Shown here in pieces: positions 44,731 to 56,700 of a stretch of 64,000 bases of DNA. The notes beneath the pieces were generated by a model. It did no database searches and was not told the DNA's origin. It saw only the letters and a list, made by a program, of their open reading frames with translations. The DNA is from Diospyros lotus (lineage: Eukaryota; Streptophyta; Magnoliopsida; Ericales; Ebenaceae). The stretch covers positions 4,477,327-4,541,326 of the forward strand of contig NC_068344.1 in NCBI RefSeq assembly GCF_014633365.1, given 5' to 3'. The translations under genes and the position numbers were made by a program. Each line of letters begins with the position of its first letter. Positions within the stretch are counted from its first letter, which is position 1.

Positions 44731-47700
44731 TCAAAGCGCTTCCTTGAGATTGAAGGTTCTCGATATTGCCCTCGCTTGGTCGTATTCATCGAGTTCAACC
44801 AGCATCTTCTTTAACCGCCGAACAAGTCCAGCTTCACTGCTGCCCGAAACGTGCTTTTTCTCCAGTGTTTTTGCAAGGGTCAGCAAGTAATCCACGAGCG
44901 GTTGCAGCTTGGGGCTGCACATTAATTTGAATTAGCCAAGAGTTTCTAGTTGCGCAAAGCAAAAGGCCCAAACATGTAGAAAGCAGTTGATTTCCCACAT
45001 ATGGCATTATGAATGAGATCATAGAGTAAAACATTATTTACCCATGGCAGGAAACAAACACATTTAACAAAGTCGAAACTGGTTTTTTGTCCCCTTACAA
45101 AGCGGAGAGATAAATTTGAACATCCAGCAGAAAAATCAAACATTATAGTGAACCTGAAACTAATCGTACTTGTATCTGTATAAGTCAATTAAGAAAAATA
45201 TAGTCCTCTTACCTAGTACAATATGGAAACCACAAAAAGAAAGATGGTTTAAGATTATCAGAAAGCATTTATAAATTATTGCTTCCACCTCTAACCATGC
45301 AAGTGCCACACCCCTATAGTTGCCTACAAAATCATAAAAGGTGTCCTCAGCAAATGAAACTCCTCACTTTGTGAGGGTTGTTTTTGTACATAACCTTACT
45401 TCACTTTGAAAAGAAACTTCTTTCGCAACTAGAACACGTGACCTTCCAGTTGATTGAGGAAATGCAATTCCAGAAAATCGTGTTTCCAGTACAACTACAT
45501 ACTTTCAAATTACTTTGCAAGACATTCAGGATACAATTCAGGAACATTTCCTATACTTTTTGGCTACTACTACCCCAAAGTTCTCTGAATTGATTTTTAT
45601 GACAATAAACATTGAAGGAATGCTTTGGTGAAGAGTTTTCAACACATCTCTTGTTTGCTTCGAGACAAAAGAGCCCATGATGTAAAATTAATCCATATTA
45701 CCTGTTTCCAAAATGGTCTGAATTAAAATATCATAGAAGATTAAGTCATTTTGTGCTTTATACATTTCTCTAATTTATCGTTTCAACATTGTTTTCAATA
45801 TTGGAAGTGAAACAAGGTAAATCTCAAGTTCAATGAAAATTGAGCTGACACAAATACTTTTGCATTTCAAATTTAAACTTCTATCAAGTGAGGTGAACAC
45901 CATCAAGAGTTGACACGGACCTACTTGGGATTTCCAAATCACCTCTGTACTTATTAGTAACACCAGAAAGTTCTTGATTCAACACCAACAATGTTGAAAA
46001 ATATAAAATATGGATTCAACCTGATTAACTGTAGGAAGATTGAAAGTAAAAAAGATAATGTATAGTTTAGGCAGGAAAAGGCCTCCAAGACCAATATTAA
46101 GTTCCAAAGATATATATTCAGAGCTCAAGTAACTCATTGATATCCAAAGATTATGGATTACAGGAATAGACCCAAGTACATTCAAAGATTTAGGTTATGT
46201 TTGGTTGGGCTGAATGAGGCCAAGACAATGGAATTCTCATAAAAGACTATTTGGTTTCTACGAAGGAACAGAATGATCCATTCCCTCAAATTGATGGAAA
46301 GCCTTCCCATTCCATGTAATGGCACGTATTTTTACATTTTTACCCTCACATTTTTCTTCTAATTACAGTGTCACATATATAAGTTTGTTGCCGTCTACCT
46401 GCAGCCCTTAGCCGCCACTTAAATTAATTTTATTTGAAAATTAAATAAAATTTTATTTTTATTTGAATTTTTTACCTAAAAAAGGGGGAAATAATTTTTT
46501 TAACATATATTCAGTAGTTATATGATTTTTTGGAATTAAATATCATTTTTATAAGACTTTTCAATTTTTGTCAATTGATTATTTTTACCATTCCTTCCAT
46601 CAAAATAAAGGCATACCAAATATAAAAATGGGATGAAATAGTCATTCCATTCTTGCCCGTATCACAAATTGTGATGGAATGGAATAATCATTCCATTCCA
46701 TTTAAAACTATTCCGTCCAACCAAACGTAATCGAAGGTCTTGGAACTTTTCTTTTCTCTCTCATTCATTAAATTTTTCATCATTAAGTCCAACTCTTTGA
46801 TAGTTATTGCACAATTAAGTGCGAGCCTTTATCGTTTCAAATCAGTTATAGAAAAAGGGGTAGTTGAGCCCATCTCCATTCTTACTGAGATTTCAGAGAA
46901 TCACTTGGGAAAATCTGACTTGTCTTTACCCAAAACATAAGCTGTTCTCCCATCTTTCAAATGGCTCGGTTAGAAACTCTTAAACATGGCATTGCATGGA
47001 ATTACAAAATACATAATCATGAATAGAGATTATTGGCAAGCAAGAACCTATGCAGCCTACCCTATCTAGTCGGATCAAGACTTGGTCTTCTTGTTAATTT
47101 TGTAGTCTTAAATAACACAAATTAGAAGGTAGAACACCAAGGTAGCTAATACTGCACAAATCACACTAGCTAATATTGGCAACTCTAAAGCAAATTGTTA
47201 CTAGGTTAGCTATTAATTATATCTCCAACTCTGCTACCATTTCCAGTATAAACATAGAACTTCCTATTACTTCATTTATGCATCCGGTTTCCAGATTTAA
47301 GTCATTATGGTCAAATTAATTAATAAAAACAAAAAAAATTACCTTCTTGTGTTGCAAGCTTTTTGTTGAGCTTTATGGATATTGAACCAAAAAAGAACTA
47401 AAAATTTAGACGAAATTATTGGTGGTAAACCAGTGGAATGCACTTGTAGTATGACAATATAATCAATTTAGCCTAAAGATAAATTTTCACCTAAAATAAA
47501 AAACAAAATTCATTCTCCATATCTACAGCTCTACAATATTATCATCACAAGCCTTAATCCCACTGTGGGGTCAACTATATGAATTCAAGACCTCCAACCA
47601 TCTATCTGCATGGCCACATCATCTATGAGGCTATTCATACATCCCATGTCATGTTTAAGGGTTTCTCACCAAGGTTTTTTATCTTCCTCTTCCTCTTTTC

Positions 47701-50700
47701 CATGTCTACTTCTCTAATTTAGGCAAATTATATTCTTAGATTAAAGACTGAAGTCAGTTCAAATTCAAATTAAAGAATGTATTAGACTATGGATTGGCAT
47801 ACCTTACAAAAGTTGAAAGGCTGACATTAAAAATTTGAGAAAAGGTGGAGAACCAATTCGATAGTTTACCCTTATAAATCCCAATCCATGCAGAAAATAG
47901 CAAATGCATTCCTAAAGCAAGAGGACATAATTTAAACATGTACGGTACAAATACTGATAATAATTGTACCTGCGGTGCCCTGCAACACTTGGACCTGCCC
48001 ACACTCCAGATAATGAAGCAACAACTCTTTCAGTTCTTGTTATTGCATCATGAACATTTGACTGGATGCTTCGAAGATGAGGAAGAATTTTTGAACTCAA
48101 AAGGTCATCAAGAGCAAGCTTTTCAATAACAGGCAATGAAATAATCTTATTCCACAAGCATATGTTCCTCAGCAACCGAACAGACATGCCAAACCTATAT
48201 GCTGCCACCCGCGCTGCATTTGGCACAGCCTTCATTACAACCTGGCTCCATGTTGGCACCTACAAATTGGATATTATCAAAGTGGAGGAACAAGAAGACT
48301 ATATGAGTATTTAAGGAGGCTTCATTCTCTTCAATTACCAAAAGGAAAATAGAGGCAGAAAACATTATAGGGAACAGAATTGAGAAATGTGGTTCAAAAA
48401 TACGATTGAAACAAAACATCAAATAAATAAATCAACCCCCCCCACCCCCCGCAAAAAAAAAAGAAGCAAAGAAACAAGCAGGACTTCCATACAAAATAGA
48501 GAACACCGGAACAAGGTAATTTAATACTGCTCCAAATAAACTACTGATTATTTGCTAACAGTTACTATAGGCTCATGGTCATAAAAAATGAAAAACAATA
48601 ACTGAAAACATGCCTTATATAAGATTTCCCACTATTCCAATTTCCAAGTGTTTCTAAGAAGTCCTCTACACATTCTCCTAAGTTCTGGACTTGTTCTTGG
48701 TATGTTCCATTTAGAGAGAGAGAAGGTTGCCTTGAAGCGTAGACAGGCATTTGCTTAGCTGGTTTCCCCTAAAGTTTTCCATCCCACCAAGAAAATAGTT
48801 CCAGTTAAACCAACTTGAGTAACTACAGTTGTGGGCAAATTCTTTTTTTTTAAAGGAAAGCTAAAAAACTCTTTAACTAACAGACACAATAATTATACCA
48901 CAAGGTTAGCAATAGCATCAGCTATTCGGTCGTGAAGTACAGCTACTAGTTCAACAAGAGCCTGGCTAGAAGCAGGAACATATCTGAAGACCAAATCTGT
49001 GGCGGAGACAGCATTTTTTGTCTCACATGTACTTAGCATATCCCAACAGTGAGCTATCTCATGATGCAAAATAGGAACTGCAACTTTTTCCACCAGTTGA
49101 GGAACAAGGTTAGCATCAGCATCATCAGGACTGATGTTATTTTCATCTTCAATACCATAGTTGTAAAGCAACAAATGCCTGAACATTGCAAAACCCATAC
49201 AGTTAAATCATGAGAAATAGGGAACAGGAAGCACCATGGATTCAAAAGCAAATATTTCTTTGTTTCACGTGAACTCTTCTAAATGCATGGAAGATCATGA
49301 ATGAGAGTTGGATTATAGCGGCATCCATCACTTGAATGTCCACATAATAAGCAAGAAAACTCCACTTATGTTAATATCTAACATAGTTGCTTCAAAATAA
49401 AAGAATATCTACGCTTTATGCTTAAGATTTCATTTACAACAACAATCACAAGCCTTAATCCCACTGGGTAGGGTTGGCTACATGAATTCTAGACCTTCAT
49501 TTATTTCAATGTATGGCCATATCCTTTGTAACACCACTATATTTACATTTCACTTGAAAAAAATCAGCCTTGGAAATAACAGAACAGTAAAGAAAACTAC
49601 TAAGATTTACTCTCTCATTATGGTTCAACTATGAAATTGCATGAAAAATATGACAATCAGGATCATACCACCCCCAGACATACAGCCAGGTCCAGGACTT
49701 GTTTAAAGTCAAGCTACTAAATATTACTAGTCAAACCAGTAAGAGTTGTCCAGAGAAGAATTTATTCTCCATTTATGTAATCAGTCTTCATTTGTTTAAG
49801 AACAGGTGCCAGACCATCATGTTTATGGCTTTATAATTTGTAGGTAATGACAGTCAACTGCTCTAATAGAATGGTAAAGTGAGAAAGTTTTCTGTAGCAC
49901 TGAACTTAGGCAAAGATCACATACCAGTTCATGTTAATAAAATCTATATCTTCATGAAGTGGATCCCACTTCAGAAGCTCCAATCTCACATACGGAGAGA
50001 AGATAGCAGGTACACTTAATGACATGTAAGCATCCCGGTAACTTGATGAGTATTCCTTCTTCCATGTTTCAAACCTTTCTATGACCACTGAAAGATGTGA
50101 ATATTCCTCGGCTGCATCACTGAAAATCTGTTCAGCAGTCTCAAGCAACAGGTCACGGTTTGACTGGTATGCAGCAGTCTCACTATCGCTTTCATCCGTA
50201 CTTGATTCTCCTTCTATTCGCTGATAGGAGCCATCATGTTCCATGGATGAAAATCTCTTAGCATCCGATTGAGCTTTCCAGCGTTGCCGTGCATCAGCCC
50301 TTCGCATGATATCCATTCGTTTCTGCAGGTTTACATCCCTACCAAATTCATCTAGCTTCACTGGAAGGTTTCTTTGTTCTCTCATGGCTGTAGATGCAGC
50401 CTGAGCTGCACTTGCGGCCATCTCAATCATGGCAGCACTACCTCCACCTTTATTGAAGACAGACATCGCTGCATTTACAGCTGCTTCTACTTCTATCATT
50501 TCATCTTCATTATCAGCTGCTCTTCTTTCTGAAATTGCTGCTGCGCGTTCTTCATGAAGTTTCTGCATCTGCTCTTCAAGTTCCTCGATAAAAGGCGCTT
50601 TATGCTAAAAGAAAAAACCATACATCTGATTAGGTCAAATCAAGTAGCAGAACCTCTGTACCACCTTTAAGAAAGCATTTTAAATCAAGTAGCAGCAGCC

Positions 50701-53700
50701 CTATTCAACCTTTAGGAAAGCATTGAAGCAAAAAGAAACCATAAATAAAATATGGACAAACCAAAATACTATAATAAGTCCGTTGTAGCATTCTGACATC
50801 TTCTTTTGTTCTTTTTTTAATTATCCATTTTGAATTCCTCTCCCCTTTTTTATTCATGTGGGGTAAGACTGATCAGACGTGTCATCCCAGACATCTGATT
50901 GAAATGCATATGACCATGATGGTTAAAGTACAAATTAGTGTTCCTATATGAGAAAATAGGTAAGGGATAATAAATCTCAACAGTCCATAATAATAGTCTA
51001 TCATAACTGTTGATAACTGCCTATCATAATTGGTTCCTGGTTGCCTTGCAATGCCTCAGGTTTAAAGAGAACTGAAATAAATTTTGGAAAAATAAATTCA
51101 AGTACTTTGCATAGAATGAAAGTGGCATCGTAAGATTGCCCCCATTGTAACCTAGAGGTCATAGATTCAAACCAGGAAACTGCCTCTTTCTAAGTAAGGG
51201 TAAGGCTGTGTACAATTGACATTCAGCCTTGTGCACTGGATTCACCTTTTCAGTCAGAATTGCAAGTCTGAACATTTTGCAGAGTAATTCTAAGATAGCA
51301 TTAGGCCACCTCAACCTTTAAAAAATTTACTAAATGATAGAGGTCTAGTATTCTGCTTTGAGAAAAAAGGAATGGAAGAGAACTCCTTAGATCATATCCA
51401 CTTAGCAAGATGGATTCATTCACATGAAATTCCCTTCTTGACGAGGTGTAGAAATTCAGATCTATAAGCATTTTGGGGGAATGAGGGGAAAAATATCTTT
51501 TTAAATAACATAGAATAAGGAAAACAAATGCCATGTATCTCTGGGACCAGATGGTATTGTCCATCCTTTTTGAGAGATGAAGCCACCATGCCCTGTTAGA
51601 TGCATCAGACTATGTATCAACACGGAGACTAGCAGATAATCTACCACAGCCGTATTGACATAAAATAGACTGCGTGAGTATATATGTATATATAATGTTG
51701 CATACATGATAAACATTTTATAACAACAAAACATCAAGCCTTAATCCCACTATGTCGAGTCAACTATATATCTAGCTTGCCAATCATTTCTATCTATAGC
51801 CGTATTTTCTACTTACATGCTACCTCCTCCCTCCCACTTGAAAAATCCAGCATGAAAATACTGTCATTTCCAGAATCCAAGCAGCAGAAATAATATTATT
51901 TGCAATCTTTGTGGCAAAAGTAACTTGTTGAGATTGCCTGAAATTCAAATCTGGATAACCCAACCCAAAATATAGTAGATGTAGGAATTCTATACCCAAT
52001 CCAAAATTCATCAAGTTTAGGATTTTTTACCTATCTTTTTCTCTCTATAAACAGAACTGCATGTTTGATATTTCCAATTGGGGGTGGTGAGCATTATAGA
52101 GTTCCCAAAGAGATTTGTGAGATTGGATATATTGCAGTTTTGGGGGTTGAATGAGATTATCTCTTTTTCTAACTCATTATTCACATAGTGCATTTTTGTT
52201 CCTCCACTCATGCATGTAGGCCTATTGCTGAACCACCTTAAATCTATGTGTCTGATATTGATCTCAAGTGGGTGTTACAAAATTTATTTATTTGTTTTAA
52301 TTTATTCTCCAACAATTCATATCAGAGCCAAGTTATCAGAGCCCAAATATTAAAAGAGGCTATTATAGCCAAATCAGTGCTTGTTTTAGTACTTTGAATT
52401 TCTAAATATAAAATAATTTTCCGTTTGGAGAAGGAGAATTTTGATCAACCCAGCGAGAAGACCCAACCATCGGAGAGACCTATCAGCAACAACCATCTTG
52501 CCATTGTTCTCTCATAACTACCCAACAAGGAGCTTGTTTTTCTATCAACAAGAGCAGCTCACTACTATCACCCACTCAAACCTCTGGCACCAATTATCGG
52601 ATTCCTTATCACTGGCTTTTTCTACAGGCAAACCACAAATTGTCAGCACACTCCACTCAATTCAGGTTGACAACATATCTAGGGGCAACCAAAAGGAATT
52701 TCAGCTTGACACATTGGTAAATATTCTCATTCATAGTTGTCAAAGATGCAAGGAGCACTAAGGCAGTGCAAGCCTCTTGGATGTGAGGCGCACATTTCTT
52801 CAAAATCTGAAAAAAAAAAAAAATAGTAAATTAATTCAAGTGATGGTGTGCAAGCCCCACATATACCTCATGATCCTAATGATGTTTAAGATTAATTCAA
52901 AGAAAAATAGTAAATGAATTCAAGTGATGGCTGAAATGACACGTGCTTTCTTTTGAGAATCTAAGTGGCCTGGGTGGTGGCTTAACTTTTAGAGTGAACA
53001 ACACCAAGCTTGAGGTGGCCTTAAATTGATTGGTGGATTGATAAATCATTTTGGGTTTAAGTAGGAGGTGCCAACGTATCATGTAATCTAAGAAGTGACA
53101 TATCAAATTTCCAATGAGCTGGCCAATTATAGTTTTAGGATAAGGACTATTAATTAAATAAAGCATAAGAGGCAGGCTATGCATTGAGACTGGTATTTAA
53201 TGGTTTCAAATCTTCTAGTTGGGTGCACCAAAGCAATGGATTTTTTTTTTTTTTTTCTTGTCTAAAAAAGCAATGGATGGTTTTGAGTGGAAACTAATAG
53301 GTGTCATCTTGAGAGTAACAGTGGCAGATTCAAGTTTTTAAGTGTCATTAGAGTAAACAAGAGAAGTTTTGCTGATGCCTGTATTGCAATTTTGAGACTT
53401 CAGCAGATTTTTTGGATAAGGTGGTGTTAAAAATTAAGCGCTATAAATTGGAGTGGAGTTTTGTATATTTGAGGTTTTGCAGTCTCGGTTGAAAGCGTAA
53501 ACCTAGAGAGGAGTGCAGCAACTTGGGATTCTTGGGTAAGCAAAGGATTCACAAGGAAAAAGGGCATTACAGCTTGAGTCATGGCTAAGAGAAACTGAGT
53601 GCAAACAAGGAAGAGAAGAGGTCTAGGTTCTACTGCGATTATCTTCTCTGAGCTACACAAGGTAAGGGTTCATTTTTCAGATTTAAATGAGCATGTACTA

Positions 53701-56700
53701 TGGAAGATTAAATTGTAAAGGTTACAATTTGCATGTGCATGGTTTAAGTTTAAATGCATAAAAGTGGTATTCTGTGCATTTCCATGAATAGCTATGTCCA
53801 TAGGTAGTCTAGTTGTGTCTTTGGTTGTGATAAATTATTCATCCATGTTGGGACAATTGACGAGGGTCATGGTAGTACCCTATGATGCCTAGGCTCACCA
53901 TAGCAGGATGAATGGTGGAGTTTGTATGGATCAACACCAAACTTGCAGAAGTTTGATATTGGAGTTCTAAGTCTCATATGTAGTGCTTCTGGTTGCGAGA
54001 GAAAGTGAAGAATTGTTTAGCATGTAAGCAACCATTATTACCTATTTGGTGTTTCGATTTAGTAACTTGAAGCTATTCATTAAGTTATTTTTTTGTTTTT
54101 GCAACTTAAAAGGAGAAACATGCCATCACAAGAATGCCTAAATGACTTGGCATTCATGGCGCAGCGTGTAGCGCGTGTGAAAAAATACACCACAATAAAC
54201 CCTTGAAAGAGCAAACTTCAATGGTCGAAGCTTGGCTTTTAAGAAAACGCAAAAACAAGACTGTTTTGTTAAGAAAACCCAAATAGGTTGCTGAAATTTG
54301 ATTAAGAAAAACTTGATTACAAACTCTAGATCATAGGCATATTTATAGTATTTGGCTAATCCAAATCCATCTAATATTTGTAAACAAAATCTAACTAGAA
54401 TTCTAATAGAAATAAATCATAAATAAAAGTCAACTAGAATCCTAATAAAAATAATACCCTAATCAAACATGAAATAGAACCCTAAATCAAGTAGAAACAT
54501 GAAATAGAATCCTAAATCAAGTAGAAATATAAAATAGAATCCTAAATCAAGTAGAATTCTAAAACTTAAGAAGTATTAAAATAACATTATGGCACTACTA
54601 TTTTGGTAATACTGTTCCGGTTTGGTTGGGTCAGCCTTGGGCCGAGTCTTGATTGGTGACCGCATCATTCACCTTCACTTGAGAAAAAATTCAACCTCAA
54701 ATTTTGATCCTGTTTGGACAAATCCACATCCGGTAAGTACGAAGAGAGATTAGCCACATTGAATGTTTGGAAATACCCATATAATTAGGCAAATCAACAA
54801 CATAAGCATTATCATTTATTTTCTTTGTAATCTTGTATGGATCATACTTCTTTGGTTTGAGCTTGTTATGTTGTCCTGCTGGAATCCGTTCCTTCTTCAA
54901 GAATATCATGACTTCATCTCCAATCTCAAATACCTTGTGTTTTCTATGCTTGTCAGCTGTCGCCTTGTACTTCTTATTTGTGCAACCTTTGCTTAACACC
55001 TTCCTGAACTGCCTGAACTTTTCTGCTAAGGGAACATGAGCAAAGACATTCCTCCCCTTCTTAGCCATATCTGCATTGGCATGGGTCCAACTATTGCCTT
55101 GTTTGTTGCCCTCTACCTCCATTATATTATTACTGTTAGATCGAGGATGTTGAACATTCCATCTTGAGCGCTTCTCTAATTTGGTAGATCTTATCACAAA
55201 TCTTTCTCCTCTCATTAACTTTCTTGATTTTGACTCATCAGCGGTTTCTGAATTCATTCGTAAATATTTCTTGCCAGGAGAACATTCTTTTGCAACTGTT
55301 TCGAATAAAAGCTTATTCCATGACTACCAGCAGTCTCTCCATCACTTAAAATATTGATGCTTGAATCCTCCTTTGGTCTAAGCACTTGATCAGCTATAGC
55401 AGCAGCTGCTACAACATTCTTAGTTTTAGAATCTAATTTCAAATTAATATCAAAAGCAGTTGCACTACCCGAGTTAACTAGTCTAGGAGATCCAACACCC
55501 CTATCCACAAAGAGACCCATGTGACCATTTTGCTTTTGCAATCGTGAAGGTGAATATGTTCCTATTGCCTTCGATTCAACCATGCCAGAGCTTGAATAAA
55601 CTGTAGAATGATTTGCTACCATGACCTCCATCTCCTTTATAGTCGCAAGTCGATCAAAAGAAACACCACCATCATTGGGTTGCGAAGCAATGCCTGAGCC
55701 CTCAGGACTGGAAAATACCCCAGTATGAGTCAATAACCTTGGAGTTTCTGTCATGTTAGCAGCATAAATCAAACCTGAGTTTGTAGACTTTGAGGTTGCT
55801 GGGACAACATAATCTTCGAAATCAAGCTCCAAACTCATCGAAAAGCCATTCTTTAGTTTATACTCATCGTTTCTCCAATGGTTGTGTTGCTGCGCATTCA
55901 TCCTAACCCCCTTACCACTAGGGTTGGCTATCATACGACCAAGATCATCCTCATTGTTGCTATCATCCATCATTGGTCTTCTAGGATTAATAAGGACAGG
56001 ATTAATAGCTGGTCTTCCTGGTTTAACATAGCCGGCTTGATTCACGCCATTAGTCTAGTTCCGATTATCCTTAACTTGTTGTAAAATGCCCAATTGGTTG
56101 CGAATTCGCTCCAATTGCTGGTCCATTGTACGAGTTATTTCTCGTTGTTCTTCGATTGCTCTCCAAACCACGGGTAGCCCCCGATCATCGTCACGAGGCT
56201 AGTTGCTACCGTTATCTTCAAGATTGGCCATCTGATTGGTTGATGAACCACTCTGATATTACCTGATGTAGCGTGTAGCGCGTGTATGAAAAAACACACC
56301 AAAATAAACCCTTAAAATAGCAAATTTCAATGGCCGAAGCTTGGCTTTCAAGAAAACACAAAAACAAGACTGTTTTGTTAAGAAAACCCAAATAGGTTGC
56401 TGAAATTTGATTAAGAAAAACTTGATTACAAACTCTAGATCCTATGCATATTTATAGTATTTGGCTAATCCAAATCCATCTAATATTTGTAAACAAAATC
56501 TAACTAGAATTCTAATAGAAATAAATCATAAATAAAAGTCAACTAGAATCCTAATAAAAATAAAACCCTAATCAAACATGAAGTAGAATCCTAAATCAAG
56601 TAGAAATATAAAGTAGAATCCTAAATCAAGTAGAATTCTAAAACTTAAGAAGTATTAAAATAACATTATGGCACTACTATTTTGGTGATACTGTTCCGAT

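Noticed and set aside
47938..48129. 63-codon plus-strand frame
   Set aside because: It is antisense to an ILP1 exon with clear family motifs.
52318..52330. Possible copia PBS and LTR near 52,316
   Set aside because: One short match only; no second LTR, polypurine tract or gag was found.
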